Assembly (NCBI RefSeq): GCF_907164915.1
Contig: NC_061868.1
Span: 43,353,774 to 43,417,773 of the forward strand
From: Impatiens glandulifera
Taxonomy: Eukaryota > Streptophyta > Magnoliopsida > Ericales > Balsaminaceae
Length of the DNA: 64,000 nt
Direction of reading: 5' to 3'
The notes under the pieces are model-generated. The model was not told the DNA's origin. It saw only the letters and a list, made by a program, of their open reading frames with translations, and ran no database searches. The translations under genes were made by a program, and so were the position numbers. Each line of letters begins with the position of its first letter. Positions within the stretch are counted from its first letter, which is position 1. Below, piece after piece: positions 1 through 16,059 of the stretch.

Positions 1-194
1 GTTGCAAGTTTGAATCATACATATAGCATTTTTAATTTTATTTTTAACCGTTTTAAGTTTATGGGCGGGTCACCCCACAATCCGACTCAAGTATCCATTT
101 ACTCTCACATATATCCAAATTAACCACAGCTCTTGACCCGGCAATCCGGACACTTTAAAAATTAAGCATCATTATATATATATATATAGATAGA
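1..194 (-). mobile_element. Helitron-like repeat, 5' end (runs off the window)
   Basis: Read on the minus strand this begins TCTATCTATATATATA followed by AATGATGCTTAATTTT, a GC-rich block containing GTCCGGATTGCCGGGTC, then AAACGGTTAAAAATAAAATT. The same order recurs three times at 20.1-20.9 kb. The end starts with TC just after an A and before the element body, as Helitron 5' ends do. The 3' end lies outside the window. Helitron assignment is inference; membership in one repeat family with the 20-kb copies is seen directly. Confidence 0.55.
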
Positions 195-2250
195 TTTTGA
201 TTGCACAATAAAATAATAAAATAATAGTGGGTTGGTTTGATTTCACTTATTCAAAATTTATGTTATTTTTAGATTATTTTTTTATTTCAAATATATTTTA
301 TAATATTTTTAGCTTATTTAATATACTAATAAAAGATTCAAAGTTATTTTTTTATTTATATATTTATTAATTAAATATTAATATATTTTTTATCTTATTT
401 TTTATTAATTAATCTAACTCTTTATTTTTATTTTTGTCATATATATATATAACACAAAAATAAAAAATTTAATAATTATAACAACTCATTCATCAAAAAT
501 AAAAGAGTAATAATTAAATATTAGAAAAAACAATATTTTTTACTATTAAACTAAGTCATGAATCAAAAATTAAATAAAAACTTATTTATTATATTTTTTC
601 ATATTAAATTAAATAAGAAATAAACTCTTCATAAGAATATTAAAGTATAACAAAATTTATAAATAAATCGTTAAAATCTCTTTTTGGAATAAGATAAATA
701 AAAACGGATAAAAAAAATATGAAATAAAGGAAAAATAATCTAATATAAAAATAATAAAAAATTTAAAAATGAAATAAATTTAAATAGTTTAATTAATGAA
801 AAAAAATATTAATATTCAATTAATAAATATATAAATTAAAAAATAAAATTAACTTTGTTTAATAATATATTAAATGAGTATTTTTTTATATATGAATGTT
901 TTAATGATTTTTTATTAAGTCATATATATGTTTAAGTAATCTAGTTGTACAAATATATATATATATATATAAGTGTGTTTTTTTATATATTATTTATGAT
1001 TAATTAATTAGTGGTCTAACAAATAAAATAAAAGAGAAAAATTACTAAGTTAGAGATTTAGCTTATTAGATATTGTTATTGTATTTGCTTATTATGAAGA
1101 AATATGGTGAATCAAACAAGTATATGTTTAGTTTACTCGGAAAAAAAAATTATTTATAATTGTGTGTATTAAAAAATTCAACCTAATTAATTAGTATAGT
1201 ATTATTGAAATATGAAAAATAATATATTTTAAAAGTATTTTAAGTTAAATGTGAAGTCATTAATGTTGTATTTGAATATTGGTACTAATTTAAATAAATA
1301 AAAAATCATGATTTTTGTTTAAGGAAGTGTTTGACTAAAATAAATTTTATGTGATTGAGATTTGTACAAAAGATTATGTATTCTTAATTTATTGATGATA
1401 TTTTTGTTGTTTGTTAGTTCATTTAACAGTATTTGTTTGGCAATATGAAGACTTATTACTTAAATTGGTGTGAATATACTTAAATTGTATCTTTTTCTTT
1501 ATTTACTTGACACATATGTCCATTTTTAAAAAAAATTGTATGTATTTTTTTATTATCATTTTAATAGAAAAATATATTTATAATATTAAATTTAAAAAAC
1601 TTAAGGCATTAGGAGAAATAAAAAAAAAAAAAAAATAGGAAATCACAATTTCAAAACCATAAATCTTAATCATAGTTCAATTCATTTAAGAGTATAATAA
1701 AATATCTAAGATCACTAATTAATTCTCAATAAAAAAACTATTAGAAATGAGGAAAGAGTAAGATTGTATTCTTTTTAGTATAAGTTTTTTTAGTTTATTT
1801 TTTCTATATTCATCGGATTTATTTGATATGTTAAAATTATTTAAAAAAAAAAAAGTAATATTATGTTAATATCTTATAAACAAAACTAAAAACACTCCAA
1901 GTTACTGTTAAATTATTGTACTATAAAAAGAATTAAATTTAAATAAGAAATATCTAATACATGTTTTTAAATTTTATTCTATTTTAATTAAACAAACTTT
2001 TAGTCAAATATTTTGAATTAAATTAAATATAGAAAAAAAAGGCAAAAATTCACCAAATTCGGTAGTGTTTGGTATAGTTGCATCAAATTCTTTATTAATA
2101 TAGTTATAACAAGATTTTATACTAAAACAAAATCTATAATATATTATAACAATATTAATTTTTTTTATTTTTATAGTAATAAAATTAATTACAAGAAGAT
2201 TTAAGGGTTTCTCTCTCTCTTACTCGTCACCTTCCTCTCTCTAGAAACAG
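195..2250. other. AT-rich intergenic region
   Basis: Very AT-rich sequence with homopolymer A/T runs and short (TA)n tracts, for example near 951-972. No open reading frame or RNA gene can be supported. The last ~80 bases (CT-rich, 2208-2245) probably belong to the leader of the following gene. Confidence 0.6.
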
Positions 2251-2312
2251 AGATTTTGTGAAGACGAATTCATTGACAAATCGATGACCTCAGTCTAGTA
2301 CAGTTTTCATCA

Positions 2313-4574
2313 ATGGCGAATCTTATCAATATCATTCATCGTCTCATTTCCTACAAATCAAACAAATCCAAACTCTACTGGTTAATTTTCATTTCGATTC
2401 TCTGTTTTACGTCTTACCTATACGGACTATGGCAAACCGGTTCAATATCCAGATTCTCATGCATTCCGACGTCGCAAAACTCATCCTCCGTCGCCGACGC
2501 ATTCCTCGATCAGAATCAGCTCGATTTCGCATCGCACCACTCCGCCGTCGATCTGATCCATTTATCAAATCAATCTGCGGTACAGAATGTGAAGCGATTT
2601 CCTCGTTGCGAATCGAAATACGGTGAGTATACTCCTTGCGAAGATGCTGATCGATCGTTGAAATTCGATCGCGATCGTTTGATTTACAGGGAGAGACATT
2701 GTCCGGTGAAGAAGGAGTTGTTGAAGTGTAGAATTCCGGCGCCGTATGGTTACATGACGCCGTTTAGTTGGCCGGAGAGTCGCGATTGGGTTTGGTATGC
2801 TAATGTACCTCATAAGCATTTGACTGTAGAGAAGGCGGTTCAGAATTGGATCCGGTTTGAAGGTGACCGGTTTAAATTCCCTGGTGGTGGAACTATGTTT
2901 CCTAAAGGTGCTGATTCTTATATTGATGATATTGGGAAGGTGATCAATTTTAAAGATGGTTCAATTCGAACCGCCATTGATACTGGTTGTGGGGTATGTA
3001 TGATATAATCCATTCAATTATTGAGAAATTTAGGTAAAATTGAAAGATTTTGCCCTGTTTAGATTTCGATTTCATTATGTTATAATTCAATTTGTTACAA
3101 ATGTATAAAAAAAGGTTGCAAGTTGGGGAGCTTATCTTCTATCAAGGAACATAACAGCAATTTCATTTGCACCAAGAGACACTCATGAAGCACAAGTCCA
3201 ATTTGCACTCGAAAGAGGTGTTCCGGCTTTGATCGGTGTAATGGCTTCTATTCGATTGCCCTATCCGGCTAGGGCATTCGACATGGCACATTGTTCGCGT
3301 TGCCTCATTCCGTGGGGGCAAAATGGTAAACAAAAAATACAAAATTAATGTTTTTGTACATTGTTTTTGAAAATATTTTGATGATTTTGCAGAAGGGTTG
3401 TATATGATTGAAGTTGATCGTGTTTTAAGACCTGGTGGGTATTGGATATTGTCGGGACCACCAATAAACTTCGAGAAACATTGGAAAGGATGGGGAAGGA
3501 CTATTGAGGATTTGAAACGCGAGCAAGATGTGATTGAGAAAGTAGCGAGGAGCCTTTGCTGGAAGAAACTAGTGCAAAAGAATCGTGACATTGCTATTTG
3601 GCAAAAACCGACAAACCACATTCATTGCAAAACCAACCGTAAGGTTTTCAAGAAACCGGAATTTTGTGAGGCAGGGGATGTTAATGATCCAGACAGGGCA
3701 TGGTATAGAAAATTGGAAACTTGTATGACTCCGCTTCCAAAAACAATATCATCTGATATTAAAGAAGTTTCAGGCGGGCAGCTAGCTAAGTGGCCCGAGA
3801 GGCTGACTGAAGTCCCACCAAGGATTATCCGCGGAAGTATAGATGGGATCACACCCGAGATTTTCAGGAAGGATATTGAAATTTGGAATAAGAGATTGTC
3901 TCGTTATAAGGCTTTGGACTACCAGTTGGCAGAGAAAGGGAGGTATCGAAATTTGCTTGATATGAATGCTAATTTGGGAGGTTTTGCAGCCTCTTTAGTC
4001 GATTACCCGGTTTGGGTTATGAATGTCGTCCCTGTCGAGGCAAAAGTTGATACTCTGGGAGCTATTTACGAACGTGGCTTGATTGGAACATACCACAATT
4101 GGTATTTTAATTCTCTTATTATCTTAATTTCAGATATCAATATCATTCATATTCGATCTTGTTTTATGTCAGGTGCGAGGCAATGTCTACTTACCCAAGG
4201 ACCTACGACTTCATTCACGCAGAGAATGTTTTCAGCATGTACAAAGGAAGGTATATATATATGTATCTTCATTCATCTTCAGTGTTTTTTAACAATTAGT
4301 TAGATTATTTGAAAATGAGAGGTTGGTTTGTAATTTGAGCAGATGTGAGTTTGAAGATATCTTGCTAGAAATGGATAGAATATTGCGTCCTCGAGGGAGC
4401 GTAGTGATAAGAGACGACGTAGATGTTATGTTGAAGGTGAAGAGCATCGTGGGAGGGCTCGAATGGGAGAACCGTATGACCGATAATGAAGTGAGTGCAC
4501 ATTCGAGGGAGAAGATTTTGGTCGCGGTTAAATCTTATTGGACTTCTCCTAAGGATAATTCGAGTTTACATTAG
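2313..4574 (+). CDS. Probable S-adenosyl-methionine-dependent methyltransferase, PMT15/16 type
   Basis: Exons 2313-2993, 3115-3325, 3393-4101, 4173-4250 and 4343-4574 join in frame to 636 residues. A single hydrophobic segment at about residues 22-40 after a short cytosolic tail predicts a type II Golgi membrane protein. The lumenal part shows the plant PMT signature: paired Cys near the stem, the GGTMFP and YIDDIGK blocks, a SAM-binding motif AIDTGCG ending at residue 227, [37 protein letters not shown], and a second half with [14 protein letters not shown] and [11 protein letters not shown]. The family (QUA2/TSD2 relatives) is linked to pectin homogalacturonan methylation in the Golgi; activity of this subgroup is not individually proven. 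Wording such as [15 protein letters not shown] favours the PMT15-18 subgroup. The ATG at 2313 is the first one giving the membrane anchor. No damage seen. Confidence 0.9.
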
Positions 4575-7380
4575 AGGGGATTCTCATCATGATTTTGATC
4601 ATTCTTTCATTCTTGCATTACCATGACAAATAGATTATTATTAAAATCAGAATCAAATTAAACAGGTTGATATTGGGATAATCATTTTTTCATTGGAATT
4701 AACCTATGTTACAAAAGTGTTTATTTGAAAAAAATTATTATTTATACCACCATCCAACAAACTCATTTGTACCAACTTGCATATTCATCTCATATTCAAA
4801 TAGAGTATTAACATTTGTTTAGTGAAAATTGGGTTATAATGTTTGTCAATTTTGATTTAAAAATATTTAAATTAAAGTGGAAGGTTGACTGTCTTTAATG
4901 GAATATTGGTTGTCTTTAATGGTTTGTTTTATATTGGTTATTTGAGAATTCTTAGAGAGTGATATTTTCTTAAACTTATTTGATAAGAAAATAAGTTAGT
5001 TGAGCTTTAATGAGTTAGATTACTTAAATATTATTTTTTATATTAAAAATGTGAGAGTATTTTAGTAATTTAGTTGATGAAATTAATAATTAATGGTTAT
5101 AAGAATTTTCAAAAATAAAATAAAAATGAATGGTCATAAGATAAAGATAGTAATGTAATAGGGAGTGAATTTAAAAAAAAAAAAAATAGAATCTCAATAA
5201 AATAAAATTAAAAAAATCTAGAAAACTCGTTTGATAGAGATTTTTGGAATTAAAAAAAAAAATCAAATATTTTTCTTCCTTTTTATTTTATTTTATTTAT
5301 CCATCACTCTTTTTTATCTATTTAAATATCAAAATACTTTTTTATTTAATATATTTATATCTCATCTATTTAAAGGATAGAATAATAGTTAAACTAAAAA
5401 AAAAAAAAAAAGTAAGTCAAATGAAAATTTTATTCAAAACCTAGATAAAAATCTAGAAAATTCCAAGATTAAACATGATATAAATAATAAATTGATTTAA
5501 GTAAATAATATTATTTTCATAGTAAGAATATATAATTGGGTTAAATATGAAGTTTATGCAATACTTAGGACTTAAACTAAACACAATCAACTTTTAAACA
5601 ATAACTGCTTAATGTTCTAATCTTCTAATAAGATAATTTATTATCTTTAAATAATTGTTAATTTATTTAAACTTATAAATAAATAATTTAAAATATATTT
5701 TGATACATTTTTATTAACTTTTTGCATTATTTACTATTATTTTAATCACACTTTTTTATATAAGTAAGTAACTGATTTTCACTTTTCGATTTTCATAATT
5801 GTGAAAAAATAATCTCTCACAAAATATTATTTTAAAAAATGTCATTTTTTATTCTATCTAAAATTTAAATTTAATATAACTAAGTCACTATTTTACTATT
5901 AATTTTCAAATTAACAATTTAAATAATTAATTAAAATATTAAATTATTTATATTTTGAAAATTAATCGAAATACGAAAAACCCGCATATTTTCAAATTAT
6001 TCGACGTCAATACAAGTTGAAAGAATGGAAGCCCACACTCCAAATAAATAAATAAATAATTATTATAAAAAACATTTATTTTTTGTTGAACAAACTTTAA
6101 TTTCAAAGAAAAATAATATTATTATCTAATTATTATTCTGGTAAACATATATTTATCTATTGAAAATAGAGAAACAAAATATAAAAAAACGGCGGAGTAT
6201 TGATGAATCAACGTTGACGAGTCAAAGTTTGACCGTAGTACGAAAGCGACTAGAATGATTGGCATTTTATTCATAAGTTTCAATATCCAATATCACCTTC
6301 CAAATTTTATGAGATATTCAAACTGACACCTAGAGTTTTTTATGTGAGCATTGTATTAACCATAATCAAAACTCTATTTGAGCTCGATCTTCACTCAGTT
6401 CGGAGTCGGCTCGAATCGACTCATTTAATATTTAAGCCGAATTCGAACTCATAAAATACTGACTCGATATCATAAAAAAAAAATTACATTATCTAGGCAT
6501 TATCAATGTTGTTTTTCAAAATTAATTCCAAAATCTTAATTCTATTCGAATTCATCTTTTATCTATAATCATTTTTCGAAATCATACCCCATCAATACAT
6601 TTCTCGATCATCACACTTACCCTACTCTCATTGCTGCTTCCTCTTTCTTTCTATCAAACAGAAAAATAATTATATGTTCGCGCTTGATTTTGGCTTGGGT
6701 TGAAAATTTTAATTTTAATTCAAACTTTTCAAGTCGAGTTCAAATTTGTGGGTAAATTATCGAATCGAGTTTGAGTTCAAATTTACGAACTCGTTCGAAT
6801 CGAGTTTAAGCTGACTTGAACTCGGCTCGACTAATTTGCAACTTAGGCGGACTTGAACTCGGCTCAACTAATTTGTCCCCCTTTTATGCTAATCCAACAT
6901 CAACCATTATTATTCCAAGGATAATATTTGATCATAATGAAAATAAGTTGTAACTTTTATTATTATAGTTTGAACATTCGTAACCAAGTTAAAATTGAGT
7001 TTAATAGAAAATTATTAATAATATATTATTTTATTTAAATTGATATTCAAATAATGTATTTGAAAATTAATTCAAATAAATCTATAAATGTGTTTTTCAA
7101 ACCCAGATAACCTAACATGTCTTTAGCAGAATCAATACTGAAGACAAAAAAAAGAATTGAGGATAGTACTAAGAGTCTTTGATTTTAGATTTATCGAGTA
7201 TTTGGGTAATTTAGTTCAAATAAATATCTTGTAGGATAAATTTGAACATTTTAGGATATATGTGGGTCAGATTTTGAATTTAATCCGATATGAGAATGAG
7301 TGGCATTAATTAACCACTTTGAGAAGGAGGCGGAAAAGATGTTGAAAACAAAAAGCAACCATTTGAAGTATTTTTCTAGA
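4575..7380. other. Intergenic region, AT-rich with decayed repeat sequence
   Basis: No gene is supported. Most is AT-rich low-complexity sequence; a short Lys/Ile-rich frame near 5.25 kb is a by-product of this. Two patches (about 6380-6480 and 6690-6880) are rich in CTCGGCTCGA/GAACTCG words separated by AT-rich sequence, a style common in old plant transposon remnants. I cannot assign a class. Confidence 0.5.
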
Positions 7381-7659
7381 GAGAGAGTTTTTTTTAGAGA
7401 GAGAAAGCAGGCGGAGGAGGAGCTTGGAGAGAGAATCCGTTCCTTGTGTTTCTTTTGCAAATTCTCCTTCTTCTTCTTCTCCGGTTGAACCGCGGAGGAG
7501 AGAACAGATTTACAGAGAGAGAGAGGTAGGAGTTGAGATATCTCTCCCCTTTTTTCTCTCTCTTGCTCAATCTATGTTGCTGCTATCATCTTTTGAGACT
7601 TTTCATAGAGAAAGATAGACAAATAGATACAAGTTAGGGTTTCTGATCTCGATTTCATA

Positions 7660-11876
<4,217 letters not shown>

Positions 11877-13090
11877 CTGCTTACTGGAGTGGGTGTAGTA
11901 AAAGGAGGCGACTCATATTTTCTCTTTTATTTTATTTTTTTATAAATTATATATATATATATATATATATTTTTCGAAATTCTCGGGGTGGGGGGGTGTA
12001 TACTTGTTAAAGAGAGGCAAGCAAGCCACCATCATCACTGAGGTGCCACAAGACAACGCGATCCTTTTAAGGGTTTCAGGTAACAAACCTGAATTTTAAG
12101 CTTCGGGGGCACCATCATCTGTGCTTGGTAGCATTTTTATGATTTTTTTTTTGTTCTTCTTTATTTCCTTGGACATCTATTTATGTTAAGATGAGTTATG
12201 AATATTTGAATCCCTTAATTTTTAATTTTATTTGAATTTTAATGTTGTTTGTGTATTCATGGTGGATGGCTAACAAAGTGGGGAAGTTAAGGAGGAGAGT
12301 TAGGACACATTGTCTGATGTTGTTGTATATGTATGTATGTATGTATGTAATGTATTATCCCATGATTATCAAGTGTTGGATTGGTTGGTTCTCTATGTAA
12401 GAAATCTATATTTTCCTTAAATATATCATTTCTTTAGATTTCCATGTCTTTGTATTACATACATTTACAATGGGAGGCATTTTAGGAACACAATGGTATC
12501 AATCAGTAGGATTTCTATGATTGAAGAAATTTACATTAGGCTAACAAACAAACAATCAACACTGAACCAAATTCAATTTCCAATCGGTGTCATTCTATCA
12601 TATGTTGACTCGCCAGATATCTAAAAGGCCTTTCTTTGGAAGATCTATCCCGTGTATGTTACATGATTACACTGAGCAACAACTCGATTTCAAGGGTTGG
12701 TATAAGTATTACCTACGAGATTCACTTTAAGATTTATGAAGATCATAGTTGTTTTTTTATGTCAAAAGTAGATGAAATTTTAGATCTCATATTTTGTAAC
12801 TAATCTTCATTGTAATTGTGGAAGAAATTTAATGATTGGATGAGCTATAATAAGAAAATGACATAAAATCACTTTAAGATTGAAAGGTAAATATGATATT
12901 TTAATGAACTCTAAAAAAATGACAGAAAGTTAAAGAATTAATGACTCTATTCAAATTAATCTCTTAAGAAGATTCAAGGTAAGTGATTCCATTCAAATCT
13001 CTACAAACAAGAAGACCTCTACTCTAGAAGTAGTTATGAGAAAAAACCAAAAAAATGGTGAGATCTATTTCTAAGACATCTGATTGATAG
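11877..13090 (+). other. 3' flank of the GSK3 gene and intergenic DNA
   Basis: The first few hundred bases are probably the kinase 3' UTR. They include an (AT)n run at about 11947-11970, a G-rich run and a TGTA microsatellite at 12327-12349. The rest is AT-rich with the start of the locally duplicated block (phrases such as ATCACTTTAAGATT and AAATGACAGAAA that recur around 14.2 and 14.6 kb). No gene seen. Confidence 0.5.
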
Positions 13091-13097
13091 TTGGCTC

Positions 13098-13296
13098 ATA
13101 TATATATATATATATATGAAAAAGATGAAGAACTCAGTAGCACCTGTATTTCATCTAATGAATCAGATAAAGAGGCCGACCCTATTCAGCCACAAAGGAG
13201 CATATATCCTCACTGTTCTTCACCATCAGTGCGGTTCGAACCCGTATCTCCTAGTGGAGGAAGGAACTATTTGCCACTGAACCACACAGATGGTTG
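13098..13296 (-). mobile_element. tRNA-derived SINE, copy 1
   Basis: On the minus strand the element opens with TGGTTCAGTGG, a perfect match to the pol III A-box pattern TRGYNNARNNG, and about 40 bases later has GGTTCGAACC, a perfect B box. A tRNA-unrelated body follows (GTCGGCCTCTTTATCTGA, then GTGCTACTGAGTTCTT) and it ends in T-rich/AT repeat sequence. Copy 2 at 14.74 kb has the same order. These features define a tRNA-derived SINE; target duplications could not be placed because of the AT-rich flanks. Confidence 0.75.
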
Positions 13297-14315
13297 ATGT
13301 TTAATTATCATATTATATTGAATTTATTATCATTTAATAACTTCTAAAAAACAAATATATATTTTTATTTTAAAGACAATTTTGCTGAGAATAAATAAAA
13401 AAAAAAAAAAGGGAAGAAAACTGGATGATTTGCCACAGAACGTCACTAATTCCTGTTGTATAAAAATCATATCATATTATATTCAATTTATTTTTATATT
13501 AATAACTTCTACCTGACATTTACTCCTCCACTCAAATAGTGTTTACTTATATAGAACGGATATATTAAGATATTTTTCATTTTCTAACTAATCTTGTGAT
13601 TCCAGAGTAAACAATTTAACATTCTAATTTTGTATTTATAACTAATTTTGGATATATAGACTTACGAGTTATTCCAAATTTTATTTCGAATTATTGTTTT
13701 ATCTCAACATTCAACCATTGAGATTCTATATTTTCACTGATTTATCCGTTAGTACACTAACCATCACATAACATAATTTGATCACATTATTTGATGGATT
13801 TCAACACTCATTAGTTTATCAAATTTAAAAAACATAACGTCAACATTTATAGTTTTATTTTCAACCTTAATATATTCAATTGAGGGGTGTTATAATATAT
13901 ATATATATAAAAAGATTATGATAATATTAATTTCCTTTATAAATATATTGTAATATTTATATATTAAACATAATTTATATAACTCTCCATATATTATATT
14001 CAATATAATATATCCCCTTTATTCTAACAAATCACAGTCTATTATGTTCAACATTTTCTTTAACTTTTTCAGATCGATTCGATAAAGCAGGTCATCAAGT
14101 AAGATTATTTGTCCTGTTCAACCATAATTACACTAATAGTAAAAATACAATAAAATCATATGACAATCAAAACCACTAAAAGATCAATCAAATGAGTTAA
14201 TCACTTTAAGGTTCAAAAGATAGTTTAAGGAACCCAAAAAAAGTGACAGAAATTGAAAGAATTAATCAATTATTATAGATGATTAAAAACTAACAAAAGA
14301 TTGAATAAAAATTAT

Positions 14316-14352
14316 AGAACTCAGCAGCACCCATTATTCATCTAAACTAATG
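14316..14352 (-). mobile_element. SINE fragment (3' part and extreme 5' part only)
   Basis: A short stretch matches the SINE 3' phrase (GAACTCAGCAGCACC on the plus strand) followed directly by the bases that flank the SINE 5' end in the other copies (CTAATGATTGATGTTT). The internal portion with both pol III boxes is missing, so this is an internally deleted copy or a rearranged junction. Confidence 0.45.
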
Positions 14353-14739
14353 ATTGATGTTTAAATATATTATATATGTTTTATTATCATTCTAAAGACA
14401 ACAATTTTTTTATTTTTTATTTTGAAAGGTAACAAATTATTTATTTTAAAGACAATTTTGGTGAGAATAAATATAAGGAAGAATTCAGTAGCACCAACAT
14501 TTTTTATTCAATTTATCGAGATAAATTGGCCGATTTTTAAAAGGCAATTAACCATTCTCCTCCCACAATAAAATCATAAATTTAATGATTTAAAGAGCTC
14601 TAAGAAAATGAAATAAAATCTAATGAGTTAATCACTTTAAGGTTCAAAGGATCATTTAAAAAACTCCAAAAAAATGACAGAAATTTAAAGAATTAATCAC
14701 TTAAGATTCAAAAGGTAAAAAAAAACTAAGAAAAATTGA

Positions 14740-14916
14740 ATAAAAAAAAAAGAAAGAACTCAGTAGTACACATTTTTTATCTGATTATCAGATAAAGTGG
14801 CCGACCCTAATCAGCCAGAAGGTGCATATATCATCATAGTTCTTTACCACCAGTGAGGTTCGAACCCATGCCTCCAACAAGGAATGAACACATTTTGCCA
14901 CTGAACCACACTAATG
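14740..14916 (-). mobile_element. tRNA-derived SINE, copy 2
   Basis: Same family as copy 1. On the minus strand it shows the A box TGGTTCAGTGG, the B box GGTTCGAACC, the GTCGGCCACTTTATCTGA body segment and a terminal T tract before ATTCAATTTTT. It differs from copy 1 by many substitutions, so both are old insertions or an old duplication. Confidence 0.75.
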
Positions 14917-15508
14917 TTTGTTATATTATATTTATAATCATTTTAATAACTTTTTAAAAAAAGGCAACTCACCATGTGACTCCACTTAAATAATGCTTTC
15001 TTATATTGAATGACAATATTACTATTCTTTATTTTATTTTTGTAACTACTATTGTAAGTTTTAATTTCACATTCTAATTTTGTATTTAAACTATCATAAC
15101 AAATTTGGTAATTTTTTATACTTTCGAAGAGTTCGATTCTCTAACTACATATTATTATCCAATTTTTCAAATTCAACATATTTTTTTTCCGATTATTAAA
15201 TTTAGTGATAAATATGTTATTATATGATTAAGATATTCTAGTAGTCTAGTACGATAGAATCAACTTTATTTCACCTAACAAACTATTAATATAATTCTTA
15301 ATCAAAGTGAATTTAATTAGATTAATAAACCCTTGTTTCTTCTATTTATAAAATATGTTCCCAAAATAAACTATTTCTTTATTTAATATATGTGATTATC
15401 AAGTTTTTTAGTTTTTAATTCAGTAAGAACTTGAAATATACTATTCAGAAACTTGAAAATCACTATTATCTATAATATAAACTAAATGTCGTTAGCTTAA
15501 ATAAAAAA

Positions 15509-15858
15509 GGAAATTTGACGAACCCTAAAAAAGAGAATAAATGAGCGCATAATTTTAAATGCGCTGACCATTTCATATTTTTTTTTGAAGAAATTGTCCA
15601 TGTCGCGAAACACAACCGGATGCCATGTGAAAAATCCACAATCGGACTGTCGGTTGCTTCTCGCGATTGTCGGTTGTTTATCGCAATCGGGGGTGCGTCT
15701 CGCGATTGTGAACTTTTCATATAGTATCTTGCGTCTCACAATCGACGGTTACGTCTCACAACAGGAATAATTTCATAAAAAAAAAATATAAAGTGATCAC
15801 TAACGCATTTTTCACCCCGTTGATTTAGCCAAGCCAGTATCATTTCGTCAAATTTCCC
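15509..15858. mobile_element. Small non-autonomous element with MULE-like ends
   Basis: The ends are inverted copies of GGAAATTTGACGAA (15509-15522 and, reversed, 15844-15857). The longer right end, GGGAAATTTGACGAAATGA on the minus strand, closely resembles the terminus GGGAAATTGGACTAAATGA of the complete Mutator-like element at 53.6 kb. The interior is a GC-rich island in AT-rich DNA, with repeated CGCGATTGT/CGGTTG words. It codes for nothing convincing. No clean target duplication is visible, so the class is inferred from end similarity only. Confidence 0.5.
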
Positions 15859-16059
15859 GATACAAAAGTCTTTTACAGGGCAAAGTTTATATTAAAAGAA
15901 AATTCAAGGATAAATTATAATATAAAGTTTAGGGGGTCATATGATAAATATGATCTCGGAAGGTAGAAGGGTGAAATAGTAATTTGAGACGAAATTGGAC
16001 CAGAAAAGAGCGGGGGAGCGTTGAAGGTTTGGTGGCCATTTTGGCACTCATAGCTGCTT

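Larger units (their letters stand above)
12880..15010. repeat. Locally duplicated, diverged intergenic block
   Basis: Several phrases recur in the same order. AAATGACAGAAA plus AAAGAATTAAT occurs near 12920, 14250 and 14680; the SINE occurs at 13.1 and 14.74 kb with a remnant at 14.32 kb; TTTTAAAGACAATTTTG and GAGAATAAATA occur near 13370 and 14450; CTCCACTCAAATAGTG near 13530 matches CTCCACTTAAATAATG near 14970. This indicates old local duplication with the SINE inside the duplicated unit. Confidence 0.55.

Noticed and set aside
4102..4303. Reading through intron 3 of the PMT gene as coding
   Set aside because: Splicing at 4101/4173 restores the conserved [10 protein letters not shown] and DFIHAE blocks; read-through loses them.
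5244..5444. Lys/Ile-rich frame at 5.2 kb
   Set aside because: Low-complexity AT-rich sequence between poly-A tracts with no features of a gene.
13091..13297. 68-codon frame at 13.1 kb
   Set aside because: It lies on the opposite strand of a SINE and codes no recognisable domain.
15466..15770. Overlapping frames in the small MULE-like element
   Set aside because: Three frames on both strands overlap the GC-rich internal repeats; no homology pattern or codon logic.
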